A DNA stretch of 64,000 nucleotides from Klebsiella sp. RHBSTW-00484 (lineage in GTDB: Bacteria > Pseudomonadota > Gammaproteobacteria > Enterobacterales > Enterobacteriaceae), in contig NZ_CP055481.1 of NCBI RefSeq assembly GCF_013705725.1, positions 868,001 through 932,000 on the forward strand. The letters are read 5' to 3'. Positions 9,225-17,000 of the stretch are shown here, piece by piece; position 1 is the first letter of the stretch, and every line of letters begins with the position of its first letter. Made by a program: the position numbers and the translations under genes. The notes beneath the pieces were generated by a model. The model did no database searches and was not told where the DNA came from. It saw only the letters and a list, made by a program, of their open reading frames with translations.

Positions 9225-9812
9225 ATGAACAGTTTATCTCAGGCTGCCAACGGATTGCTGATGCAGCTGGTTATGGATCTGAGAAGTGGCTATCTGCGCC
9301 GCTGCGAATCGCTGGGACTGAACCGCGAGGAAATGCAGATGCTGCAGGGGCTCTCGCTCGAAGAGCTTCACTACCTTTCCGGCAGCGAAGTGTCGATCAT
9401 CAGTGTGGGCATCAATCACGGCAATCTGGTGCGCATGCTACAACAGGCCCGGACTGAACAGAAACGACTCCAGCGTATCGATCGGGCGCTGGCGCTGGGC
9501 GGCTCCATTGAACTGATGGCCAATTACTTCGGGCTCTCCAGTACGGACGTGGCGGCCCGCCGTCGTATTGCCGGTATCGATGTCCGGCCGGGGCGCGGTA
9601 ACGCACTGGGTGATGAGGAAAACGCCGCCCTGTGGCGTCAGTGGCAAAAGTCCGGCGTTGAAGATGCGGAAAGTGCTGACGGGCTGGACGTAATGATGCT
9701 GGCTGCAGAACAGATGAACGTCTCGCTGACGTCCGTCTGGCATGCGGTCCGTGGCTGGCACAAGACCCGGCAGCCTTCTCCGGCACGAACGCCGGTAAGG
9801 AAGACGGCATGA
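9225..9812 (+). CDS. DUF2857 domain protein
   Basis: A 195-residue mostly helical protein matching the DUF2857 layout of SPI-7-type ICEs: an N-terminal LMQLVMDLRSGYLRRCESLGL helix, then a possible helix-turn-helix at about residues 98-117 (GGSIELMANYFGLSSTDVAARR). The family has no proven function; the motif suggests DNA binding, perhaps transcriptional control or replication. A GGGGGAAGG ribosome site precedes the ATG, and its stop overlaps the next gene by 4 bases. Confidence 0.72.
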   Translation: MNSLSQAANGLLMQLVMDLRSGYLRRCESLGLNREEMQMLQGLSLEELHYLSGSEVSIISVGINHGNLVRMLQQARTEQKRLQRIDRALALGGSIELMANYFGLSSTDVAARRRIAGIDVRPGRGNALGDEENAALWRQWQKSGVEDAESADGLDVMMLAAEQMNVSLTSVWHAVRGWHKTRQPSPARTPVRKTA

Positions 9813-10057
9813 AATACAGGATGGTTGCGCCGGGCCTGCGGGCTCCCCATGGTACGCCGCCGCAATGCTGTCAGAAGGCGTTACGTCAGGTTCGCCGTTT
9901 CCGGCAGGGGGCGCGTAATTACACCCGGCTCGATGAGAAAGGCTGCGGTTACTACAAAATCGATCTCGGCCCGTTCTGGCGTCTGCTGAGTCGCAACGAA
10001 GGCCGGACATGGCTTCTTCTCAGCCACGAACGCTATAACAGCGCCATACGTAAATAG
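9809..10057 (+). CDS. Small basic hypothetical protein
   Basis: An 82-residue Arg-rich protein starting in an ATGA overlap with the DUF2857 gene, so probably translated from the same mRNA. The second half (RNYTRLDEKGCGYYKIDLGPFWRLLSRNEGRTWLLLSHERYN) could form a small alpha/beta fold, loosely like ParE/RelE-type toxins, but I cannot assign a family. It is supported as a gene by the coupled start, its codon use (like its neighbours) and its place in the operon. Confidence 0.55.
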   Translation: MKYRMVAPGLRAPHGTPPQCCQKALRQVRRFRQGARNYTRLDEKGCGYYKIDLGPFWRLLSRNEGRTWLLLSHERYNSAIRK

Positions 10058-10078
10058 CAGCATGACAGCCTGTTTACC

Positions 10079-10143
10079 CTGCACCCGTACGCGGGTGCAG
10101 TACTAAGCATACTGACAGTTCAGAACGGCCGCGATGGCGGCCG
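10079..10143 (+). promoter_or_regulatory. Two GC hairpins in the leader of the replication gene
   Basis: The first hairpin is CTGCACCCG-tacg-CGGGTGCAG (10079-10100). The second is CGGCCGC-gatg-GCGGCCG (10126-10143), which ends just before the AAAAGGA ribosome site of the gene starting at 10157. No T run follows either, so they are more likely leader structures or protein sites than terminators. The second could mask the ribosome site. Confidence 0.5.
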
Positions 10144-10156
10144 AAAAGGAAAAATA

Positions 10157-11395
10157 ATGAGTCTGCCTGCAGAAAGCCTGATTGCTTATACGCTGGATAA
10201 AATGAATGCCCGCCTTGAGGCGAGTCCCCGGCAGGATGATGGCAGGATACGTAACGGCCTGCTGTTTACCGGAAATGTGCAAGATTCCATTCCCCGCCGG
10301 CTGTTGCTCGACACGCGGTTGTCACCACTGGACAAGATGGGCTGGATGATGATCCGGCTGTATGCACAAAATAATGAGGGGGCGGTTTTCCCCAGCTATG
10401 ACGAACTGCAGCTGCAGCTTGCCTCACCCGGAAAGGGGAAAGCCTCAAGGGAAACGGTAAGCCGCGTCCTGCTTATGCTGCGAATAACCGGCTGGCTCAG
10501 CCTCTGTAAACGTGTGCGGGATGATAAAGGGCGGGTGCGGGGGAATATCTATGCTCAGCACGATGAGCCCCTGACGTTCAGCGATGCGGAAATGCTCGAC
10601 CCCCGCTTCCTTGATACTGTGGCGGATGCCTGCCTGAGTAAAAACCGGACTATCAGCCAGACCGCCCGCGAAGTGCTCGACGATATAAAAAACGACCCCA
10701 CCATGCGCCATTATCGCAGCCATCTTGCGCTGATCGAATCGCGTCTGGACAGCCCACAGACGCCCAGCCAGATGTCGAAACATCATCACCGAATACCCTG
10801 TCCCGCACCGGGTTCGGAAACCGAACTCAGTCATAAACGGCCAGGAATCGTCGCTAAAAAACAGGGTTCGGATACCGAACTCAGTCCAGAAAGGCACAAC
10901 AACTCACTGAGTTCGGAATCCGTACTGCCAGTAAAAACAGGCGGTTATGACCGGGTTCGGAAACCGAACCATTACGTACGTAGTATCACACACAGTGTGA
11001 ATAAAAATACGTACGTACCGGGTAAACCTGTGCTTCCCGACAGTCTGCATGAACTTGTTCCGGCAGAAGATATTGCCATGCTGACCGCACAGCTGCAGGC
11101 GTTGCCTGAGGAGCAGGCACAACTTGTGCTGCTCAGCCTGCAAAAGGTGATGGCACGCCAGCAGCTCAGCAACCCGGTTGGCTGGTTGCTGGCCGTGATG
11201 AAGAAGGCGCGTGAGGGCAGGTTATACGCGCCCCGTCAGGGTGGCGATATATCTGACAGTGTCGGGCAAAAAACAGTTCAGCGTCCCGAACAGCAACAAT
11301 GGAAACCCGAACCACGCGCCTCTGCCCGCCCGGTATCGGAGGAAAATATCAGGGATCTGGTGAAGAAAATTCGGGAAAAAATCATAAATTCATGA
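10157..11395 (+). CDS. STY4528 family ICE replication protein
   Basis: A 412-residue protein of the family annotated as pathogenicity-island replication protein (STY4528 type). The N-terminal half carries a winged-helix-like region (LDKMGWMMIRLYAQNNEGAVFPSYDELQLQL...SRETVSRVLLMLRITGWLSLCKRVRD, about residues 57-120) of the kind found in plasmid and phage initiators. The middle (about 215-285) is low-complexity and carries the DNA palindrome cluster listed separately. The C-terminal part (LPEEQAQLVLLSLQKVMARQQLSNPVGWLLAVMKKAREG) is helical. I infer a role in replication of the excised ICE, possibly by binding inside its own gene. The start follows an AAAAGGA site. Confidence 0.78.
   Translation: MSLPAESLIAYTLDKMNARLEASPRQDDGRIRNGLLFTGNVQDSIPRRLLLDTRLSPLDKMGWMMIRLYAQNNEGAVFPSYDELQLQLASPGKGKASRETVSRVLLMLRITGWLSLCKRVRDDKGRVRGNIYAQHDEPLTFSDAEMLDPRFLDTVADACLSKNRTISQTAREVLDDIKNDPTMRHYRSHLALIESRLDSPQTPSQMSKHHHRIPCPAPGSETELSHKRPGIVAKKQGSDTELSPERHNNSLSSESVLPVKTGGYDRVRKPNHYVRSITHSVNKNTYVPGKPVLPDSLHELVPAEDIAMLTAQLQALPEEQAQLVLLSLQKVMARQQLSNPVGWLLAVMKKAREGRLYAPRQGGDISDSVGQKTVQRPEQQQWKPEPRASARPVSEENIRDLVKKIREKIINS
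10811..11017. repeat. Cluster of palindromes inside the replication gene (origin or centromere candidate)
   Basis: Four copies of the palindrome GTTCGG-N3-CCGAAC lie at 10812-10826, 10866-10880, 10911-10925 (one arm base changed) and 10955-10969. Next come TACGTACGTA (10973-10982), TCACAC-aca-GTGTGA (10986-11000) and a second TACGTACGTA (11008-11017). The fourth GTTCGG copy is read in a different codon phase from the first three (VRKPN instead of GSETEL/GSDTEL/SSESVL), so the DNA sequence rather than the peptide is being repeated. Confidence 0.7.
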
Positions 11396-11454
11396 GATTG
11401 CAGATTTTTACAGGCAGCGGAGCATGAAGTCTTGCACTTTTGTCAGCAAAATGC

Positions 11455-11542
11455 TGGCTAAAAAGTGAGCGCTGTTGCCAGTGGCAACACTGGCTAAAAA
11501 GTAAGCACTGTTGCCAGTGGCAACACTGGTTGAAAGCCAGGC
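11455..11542. repeat. 36-bp tandem repeat with an internal palindrome
   Basis: Units start at 11455, 11491 and (degraded) 11527. Each full unit contains the palindrome TGTTGCC-agt-GGCAACA (11473-11489 and 11509-11525) and a GGCTAAAAAGT spacer. They fill the 290-base gap between the replication gene and the next gene, and look like operators or iterons. Confidence 0.7.
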
Positions 11543-11685
11543 AATACTTCTTCGCCATAAAAGAGATGAAGGTTCTGCAAATTTGTAACGGTGACGATCT
11601 GGTTTTAAGTTGTTCATATACCCCTCTCGCCCGGACTATCTCAAGCGTGTCAAAACTCATTACCCACTAAAGAGAGGCGTTAGAC

Positions 11686-12411
11686 ATGTCTGATGGTAAA
11701 ACAAAGGGCGGAACAACCGCTTCACGAGCGGGGGCCCTACAGTCCTCTGTTAATATCCTGCTCCATACACATTATGCAATCCGGCTTTGGGAGGGCAGGA
11801 AACGTGATTCTCCGGACGAGACAGGGGTGAAAAAAAAGAGGCCTGAAATAATCAGTATGCCGCAAGCCATTGCGCGAGCTGGTAATGCTTCCCGAGACTC
11901 AGCGGCAGATAATCCCTATGCCGATATGGCTCTGGTACGGCTCGAAGAAGCCCTACAACGAGCAACACTTAAAATTAATGAAAACGTCAGTTCACTGGAT
12001 GCCATATTGTCAGCCGTACCCAAAGGGGTAACGCTCTCGGAAGTTGAATCAGCCGATCCGTTAAATGTCAGCGTTTTCAGCCGTTCACCGTTAGGATACC
12101 GGTGCGTATGGCTTCTGGTTGGATATGATCAGTTAGCAATGAAAGCTTTCCAGGCTTTTCATTACGGACTGATTTCGCGTTCGCAACGTGACGCTATCCT
12201 GGACAATGGTGGCCATGCTGTTCGTCAGGTCTATGGCGTGATTCAGCCTTACCGAACACTTGCAGTGACTCGCCGTGATATTGCAGAAAAAACCACGCAA
12301 GGGCTTGTTGCCATTGAGCGAAATGGCGAACCTGATCCGGATGTGTTAAGCGGTAAAAAACGTTCTTCGTTCTCACCTCCGCTTAAAAACACCATAGCAG
12401 AGGAGGAATGA
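11686..12411 (+). CDS. ICE protein of the TIGR03761 (PFL_4669) family
   Basis: A 241-residue soluble protein found at this place in PFGI-1 class ICEs, between the replication gene and topB. The most family-like region is about residues 125-215 (FSRSPLGYRCVWLLVGYDQLAMKAFQAFHYGLISRSQRD...VRQVYGVIQPYRTLAVTRRDI). There is no signal peptide or membrane segment and no catalytic motif I can recognise. Its role is unknown; a part in regulation or DNA processing is only inferred from position. The next gene starts one base after its stop codon. Confidence 0.7.
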   Translation: MSDGKTKGGTTASRAGALQSSVNILLHTHYAIRLWEGRKRDSPDETGVKKKRPEIISMPQAIARAGNASRDSAADNPYADMALVRLEEALQRATLKINENVSSLDAILSAVPKGVTLSEVESADPLNVSVFSRSPLGYRCVWLLVGYDQLAMKAFQAFHYGLISRSQRDAILDNGGHAVRQVYGVIQPYRTLAVTRRDIAEKTTQGLVAIERNGEPDPDVLSGKKRSSFSPPLKNTIAEEE

Positions 12412-12412
12412 T

Positions 12413-12967
12413 ATGATTCGCCCTGTGTTCCTCCTCACCTCCTTCTTTTTACTGAGCGGATGCGCAACAACGGACTGGGCTGCGATTAATAAACAGGTCA
12501 GTGACATAGCCGCAAACCTGACAAAAACGTTGGGCGGCAACAGCAGCGGAGAAAGTGGCGGGATGCCTCTGATGAGCCCGGCGGGGCAACAGGCCCTGCA
12601 GTCCGTCGATAAAACGTTCTCCGTGCCGGTCGATGTGGATACCGCGGCGGCCCGCCTGAAGCGCCATTACAAATTTATCTCCACGCAGGAGCTTGAAGCA
12701 CTGCGGCAGGCCGCAAATGACGGGGACTGGAAGGCGGCGGCTGAAGATGATGCGCATCCCGTCTGGGATGCCATGCCGGGCAGCTACTACAAAATGGGCT
12801 CCGACTGGAACGGACGTGATCACCTGGATATCGAAATCGAGAAAAACGGGTCCGGCAGCAGGCTCTATGTTGTCTATCGCTCATCATCATCACAGCGTCT
12901 GGCCGGGTCCGGCGTCACGAAGCTGATGAATGATGTCCGCGCTGTTGCGGCGGGTGAAAAACGCTGA
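12413..12967 (+). CDS. Putative lipoprotein of the ICE maintenance module
   Basis: A 184-residue protein with a clear lipoprotein signal peptide: FLLTSFFLLSGCATT gives the lipobox LSGC with Cys17 as the modified residue. The mature protein has a Gly/Ser-rich linker (about 42-55) and then a region with VDTAAARLKRHYKFISTQELEALRQ and SDWNGRDHLDIEIEKNGSGSRLYVVYR, an alpha/beta fold I do not recognise. The ribosome site AGGAGG precedes the ATG. An envelope protein between DNA-processing genes is odd, but the gene is tightly coupled to both neighbours. Confidence 0.65.
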   Translation: MIRPVFLLTSFFLLSGCATTDWAAINKQVSDIAANLTKTLGGNSSGESGGMPLMSPAGQQALQSVDKTFSVPVDVDTAAARLKRHYKFISTQELEALRQAANDGDWKAAAEDDAHPVWDAMPGSYYKMGSDWNGRDHLDIEIEKNGSGSRLYVVYRSSSSQRLAGSGVTKLMNDVRAVAAGEKR

Positions 12968-12982
12968 TGCGGGAGGCAACAC

Positions 12983-14992
12983 ATGCAACTCTTTCTGTGT
13001 GAAAAACCCTCCCAGGCAAAGGATATTGCCCGCGTGCTGGGTATCAGCAAGCGTGAGCAGGGATTTATCAGCGGCGGTAACATCGTTGTGACCTGGGCGG
13101 TCGGCCATTTACTCGAAACTGCCAGCCCTGAAGCCTATGGCGAGCAGTATGGCAGGCCATGGCGTGCCGATGTTCTGCCTGTGCTGCCTGAGGCCTGGAA
13201 AATGGTCGTCAAAGAGCAGACAAAATCGCAGTTCACCGTTATCAGTAAGCTGCTCAAAAAGGCCTCTGAGGTGGTCATCGCCACCGATGCCGACCGCGAG
13301 GGAGAAGTTATCGCGCGTGAGCTGCTGGAATACTGCCGCTACAGTGGCGCGGTGCGCCGGCTCTGGTTATCAGCCCTGGATGAGGCCAGTGTGAAGGAAG
13401 CACTGAGCAGTATTCTTCCGGGGGAAAAAACAACCCTGCTGTATGATGCCGGCAAGGGAAGGAGCCAGGCGGACTGGCTCATCGGCATGAACCTGACGCG
13501 TCTTTATACCCTTAAGGCCCGTGACTCAGAGGTGTCAGAAGTGCTGTCCGTCGGGCGGGTACAGACGCCGACGCTTGCTATGGTGGTTAACAGGGATAAT
13601 GAAATCACGTCCTTCGTGCCAAAGCCCTGGTGGCAGGTACAAGCGCTTATTGAAAAAGAGGGCGTCCGGTTCCGGGCTGGCTGGGTGCCCGTTGAGCAGT
13701 ACTGTGACGAGGAAAAGCGTTGCATCAATCCCCAGGCAGCCCGGGCGGTGGGACAGCTTTGTCAGCAGCAGGGCAGGGCTGTGGTACTGGAGGTGACACA
13801 GAAGCGGGAGAAAACGGCTGCGCCGCTCTGTTTTGACCTGGGCACCCTTCAGCAGGTCTGTTCCCGAAAATTCGGCATGGGCGCAAATGAAGTGCTCGCC
13901 ATTGCTCAGTCACTTTACGAAACCCATAAAGCGACCACCTACCCCCGGACAGACTGCGGTTTCCTTCCAACTTCGATGCAGCAGGAAATACCCGACGTTC
14001 TGGCGGCAGTGGCAAAATCCGATCCCGCTGTGGCCCCAGTACTGAATCAGCTGGACAGGCAGTTTGTCTCGCGTGTCTGGAATAACAAAAAAATCACCGC
14101 GCACCATGCCATCATTCCCACCCGACAGGCATTTGATTTGTCACGCCTCAGTGCCGATGAGCTGAAGGCCTACCAGCTGATTCGCCAGCATTATTTCGCC
14201 CAGTTCCTTCCGCTGCAGGAATCTGACGTGACGGAGGCCTCTTTCAATATCGGTGGCCAGCTGTTCCGTACACGCGGGAAAGTCGGTGTGGTGATGGGCT
14301 GGAAGTCATTGTTCCAGGCTGAAAAAGATGACGATGAAGAGGACGTCGACGGTGACAGTATGGCGCTGCCGGCGCTGGCAAAAGGGGATATTTGCGCTGT
14401 CACCGGTTCTGAGGTTAAGGATATGAAAACCAGTCCGCCCAAACCGTTCACGGAGGGGACGCTGATTGCTGCCATGAAGAACGCGGCCAGTTTCGTCAGT
14501 GACCCCAAGCTCAAGAAAGTGCTGCGTGATAACGCCGGTCTGGGCACAGAGGCGACGCGTGCGGCTGTGCTTGAAACCCTCTTCAAACGACACTATCTGG
14601 AGAAAAAAGGGAAGCACATCCACTCAACGCAGATGGCCCGGGAGCTGATTGCGGCCCTGCCGGAAACGCTGACGAGCCCGGGCATGACCGCATTATGGGA
14701 GCAGGCACTGGATGATATTTCGCAGGGGAAAATGTCGCTTGCGGTCTTTATGCAAAAGCAGCTGCAGTGGACCCGTCACCTTGTCGAAAAAGGCCGCCAG
14801 GACAGTGTGAAAATTACTGCTCCCGTCACGCCTCCCTGCCCGTTATGCAAAGGACCCACGCGTAAACGTAAAGGTAAAAATGGTGATTTTTGGGGGTGCA
14901 TACGCTATCCGGAATGTGAGGGAATTATCAGTACAGGTAAGAAGAAAGCAGCGAAGCGTAAAAAAACATCGGTTAAGGCTAAAACAGAATAA
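12983..14992 (+). CDS. topB: DNA topoisomerase III
   Basis: A type IA topoisomerase of 669 residues (chromosomal TopB about 653). The N-terminal TOPRIM domain has LFLCEKPSQAKDIARVLG (Glu7) and the acidic triad ATDADREGE. The active-site tyrosine lies in TTYPRTDCGFLPTSM. A C-terminal four-cysteine zinc ribbon is present (CPLCKGPTRKRKGKNGDFWGC...YPEC), followed by a Lys-rich tail. It decatenates DNA by single-strand passage, useful for resolving replicated or transferred ICE DNA. GGGAGG lies upstream of the ATG. It is the last gene before a long structured non-coding gap. Confidence 0.95.
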   Translation: MQLFLCEKPSQAKDIARVLGISKREQGFISGGNIVVTWAVGHLLETASPEAYGEQYGRPWRADVLPVLPEAWKMVVKEQTKSQFTVISKLLKKASEVVIATDADREGEVIARELLEYCRYSGAVRRLWLSALDEASVKEALSSILPGEKTTLLYDAGKGRSQADWLIGMNLTRLYTLKARDSEVSEVLSVGRVQTPTLAMVVNRDNEITSFVPKPWWQVQALIEKEGVRFRAGWVPVEQYCDEEKRCINPQAARAVGQLCQQQGRAVVLEVTQKREKTAAPLCFDLGTLQQVCSRKFGMGANEVLAIAQSLYETHKATTYPRTDCGFLPTSMQQEIPDVLAAVAKSDPAVAPVLNQLDRQFVSRVWNNKKITAHHAIIPTRQAFDLSRLSADELKAYQLIRQHYFAQFLPLQESDVTEASFNIGGQLFRTRGKVGVVMGWKSLFQAEKDDDEEDVDGDSMALPALAKGDICAVTGSEVKDMKTSPPKPFTEGTLIAAMKNAASFVSDPKLKKVLRDNAGLGTEATRAAVLETLFKRHYLEKKGKHIHSTQMARELIAALPETLTSPGMTALWEQALDDISQGKMSLAVFMQKQLQWTRHLVEKGRQDSVKITAPVTPPCPLCKGPTRKRKGKNGDFWGCIRYPECEGIISTGKKKAAKRKKTSVKAKTE

Positions 14993-15344
14993 TCCGCGCA
15001 GTATTGAACTATTTCACTGTACAACCCCGGGCCGGGTTCTGCTATTGTTGCCAGGCTTTGATGCATAGGTGCCCCGCTGGCCACGGTGCTGTAAGGTAAA
15101 CTTTAACGGGATTTACCCCCAGCAGGCCTGGCAGGAAGTTATTGCACACTAACTGACCTGTAAGACGCATGCACTCCGTGAAAACCGCGTCGGGATTATT
15201 CCCCGGAGACAGATGAGACGACCGCAGGTTAAGGCACCGACCCCAGGGCACCGGAAACGGTGCCCTTTTATTTTTACGGATCACGTTTTCCATTTTGACC
15301 GTTGACATTCCGGGAGGACGGTTTAATTATAAAAGTGCTAAACC
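14993..15344. other. Gap after topB with a terminator
   Basis: No gene is visible. A strong Rho-independent terminator, AGGGCACCG-gaaa-CGGTGCCCT with T-rich tail, sits at 15245-15275, 250 bases after the topB stop. That leaves room for a long 3' UTR or a separate small transcript ending there. The STAXI-like element begins right after this stretch. Confidence 0.6.
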
Positions 15345-15403
15345 GTCGTTCATACGACCACCAATGATTCAGTAGCCTGTGAGAATCGCCTTCGGGTGGC
15401 TAC
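15345..15403 (+). ncRNA. STAXI-like structured element, single unit
   Basis: The unit consists of a small hairpin GTCGT-tcat-ACGAC, a conserved CACCAATG linker, a stem GTAGC...GCTAC, and inside it the hairpin CGCC-TTCG-GGTG with a UNCG tetraloop. The CACC of the linker can also pair with GGTG, giving a pseudoknot. The second locus at 51496-51619 holds two more units with compensating changes. Position between a topoisomerase gene and an ssb gene fits the published description of the STAXI motif (ssb, topoisomerase, antirestriction, XerCD-type integrase). Assignment rests on my memory of that motif, not on a covariance search. Confidence 0.62.
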
Positions 15404-15452
15404 AGCTAAAGCTCCTGTAACCTGAAAGGGAGCAAACTTTGGTACATCTGCG

Positions 15453-15509
15453 CACCTTTGAAAGCAGATATCGCCTGTACAAGCGCATTACGACGCGGCG
15501 ATGAAGGTT
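15453..15509 (+). repeat. Conserved structured block downstream of the STAXI unit (copy 1)
   Basis: This block is nearly identical to 51676-51732. Both copies can fold with an outer stem ACCTT/AAGGT and an inner stem ATCGCC/GGCGAT (ATCGTC/GGCGAT in copy 2, a C-G to U-G change that keeps pairing). No open frame spans it. Confidence 0.65.
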
Positions 15510-15627
15510 CCTTCAACATACCAGACTCTCAGGATTCAACCGATCCTGACCCCCGACGGGAAACCACTCCCGTCAGGGCAGATGGTTTCTCCGTCGTACC
15601 TATTTTTACCTCCATGGAGAAAACATC

Positions 15628-16098
15628 ATGTCTGCAAACAATACTTCTGCATCTGCAAAATCTGAGTACTTCAACCTGACTATTAAAGGCATCGGGTATC
15701 TCAGCAACATCCGCCAGGTTAACCATCAGAATGGCTCGTTCCTCAGCTGCGTAATCAATGCACTGAGCGGTCCGACTGACAATCCGGCCTACGTCCGTTT
15801 TGACATTTCTGTCGCAGGTAAAGAGGCTACCAGCCTTATCGCCCGCTGCCAGAAAGCCGTCGATGAAGACAAAAAAGTCCTGCTGGGCTTTAACCTGAGT
15901 AATCCGTCCACGGACATATTTACGCTGAACAAGGGCGAGCATGCCGGCGAACAGCGTGTCAGTCTGAAAGCCCGCCTGATAAAGGTGGACTGGATCAAAA
16001 TAGGCCAGGACATGGTCTACAAGACTGAAAAATCTGACTCCGTGCCGCCGCAGAATGGCTCTGCCGCACAACAAAACTACGCAGAAAACTCATTCTGA
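15628..16098 (+). CDS. DUF3577 / STY4534 family ICE protein
   Basis: A 156-residue protein conserved at this position, before ssb, in SPI-7-type elements. The core ([56 protein letters not shown]) has the beta-rich look of a single-stranded-DNA-binding-like OB fold; FLSC and [13 protein letters not shown] are typical of DUF3577. The C-terminus is a short disordered tail. It may act with SSB in ICE replication, which is inferred from position. The transcript would start after the STAXI-containing leader, which lies within 230 bases upstream. Confidence 0.8.
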   Translation: MSANNTSASAKSEYFNLTIKGIGYLSNIRQVNHQNGSFLSCVINALSGPTDNPAYVRFDISVAGKEATSLIARCQKAVDEDKKVLLGFNLSNPSTDIFTLNKGEHAGEQRVSLKARLIKVDWIKIGQDMVYKTEKSDSVPPQNGSAAQQNYAENSF

Positions 16099-16110
16099 TG
16101 CGCACCTGAC

Positions 16111-16137
16111 ACACCCCGTCCGCGGGGTGTTTCTTTA
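16111..16137 (+). terminator. Terminator between the DUF3577 gene and ssb
   Basis: Stem ACACCCC-gtccgc-GGGGTGT followed by TTCTTTATTTT, just after the DUF3577 stop. It would attenuate transcription into ssb. Confidence 0.75.
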
Positions 16138-16156
16138 TTTTACAGGAGAAATGATT

Positions 16157-16693
16157 ATGTCCTCACGCGGCGTTAACAAGGTGATTCTTGTCGGTAATCT
16201 CGGCCAGGATCCTGAAGTGCGTTATATTCCCAATGGCAGTGCAGTTGCCACCCTTTCTCTGGCCACGTCTGAGAGCTGGCGTGATAAGCAGTCCGGTGAA
16301 CAGAAAGAAGTGACCGAATGGCACCGGGTGGTTATTTTCGGCAAGCTGGCAGAAATTGCGGGTGAATATATGCGCAAAGGCTCCCAGGTTTACATCGAGG
16401 GCCAGCTGCGCACACGCAAATGGACCGATCAGTCCGGCCAGGAGAAATACATCACAGAGGTGGTGGTAAACATTGGTGGCACTATGCAGATGCTTGGCGG
16501 TCGCCAGTCCGGCAGCGGTCAGAATACGTCTTCCCGGAATGACTGGGGCCAGCCTCAGCAACCTTCCGGACCGACTCACAGTGGCCAGGCTTCCGGCAGC
16601 AGTGCCGGTGCGCCACCGATGGACTTCGATGACGATATACCGTTCATTGGATTCGGGTATGGAGTACCAAAATCGGCAATCCATGCACTCTGA
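16157..16693 (+). CDS. ssb: Single-stranded DNA-binding protein
   Basis: A 178-residue SSB. The OB fold runs from [23 protein letters not shown] to about residue 110 ([24 protein letters not shown]), followed by a Gly/Gln/Ser-rich linker. The acidic motif DFDDDIPF that normally ends SSB is present, but 15 more residues follow it ([15 protein letters not shown]). I chose the ATG at 16157 because AGGAG is 8 bases upstream; the ATG at 16151 is too close. It coats ssDNA during ICE replication or transfer. Confidence 0.92.
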   Translation: MSSRGVNKVILVGNLGQDPEVRYIPNGSAVATLSLATSESWRDKQSGEQKEVTEWHRVVIFGKLAEIAGEYMRKGSQVYIEGQLRTRKWTDQSGQEKYITEVVVNIGGTMQMLGGRQSGSGQNTSSRNDWGQPQQPSGPTHSGQASGSSAGAPPMDFDDDIPFIGFGYGVPKSAIHAL

Positions 16694-16757
16694 ACAGCCT
16701 TTATGGCAGTTGCTCTGAACTTACACATAATCCGGTCAGCATTTAAGGATAACTGAC

Positions 16758-17000
16758 ATGCCTGTTATACTGAGGATCAACGGTTTCCGGTTCTTTTTTT
16801 ATTCTAATGAAGGTAACCCGCTCGAACCTGCACACATTCACGTAATGCAAGCAGGTAGTGAAGCCAAATTCTGGTTAACGCCATCAGTGGCACTGGCCAG
16901 TAACGATGGGTTTAATTCACGGGTATTAAAAGAACTGACGGGGATCGTTGATGATAACCAAGCATTGTTTCTGGAGGCCTGGAATGACTATTTCAGCTAA
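16758..17000 (+). CDS. DUF4160 protein (possible toxin-antitoxin partner)
   Basis: An 80-residue protein with the DUF4160 signature: ILRINGFRFFFYSNEGNPLEPAHIHV, where the PxHIHV motif is diagnostic. DUF4160 and DUF2442 genes occur as adjacent pairs in many bacteria and have been proposed as toxin-antitoxin-like modules. The partner gene starts inside this one, at 16984. The activity of the family is not established to my knowledge. Confidence 0.75.
   Translation: MPVILRINGFRFFFYSNEGNPLEPAHIHVMQAGSEAKFWLTPSVALASNDGFNSRVLKELTGIVDDNQALFLEAWNDYFS

Noticed and set aside
11455..11542. Possible CRISPR array
   Set aside because: Only about two units, with repeat and spacer both conserved; no cas genes anywhere in the window.
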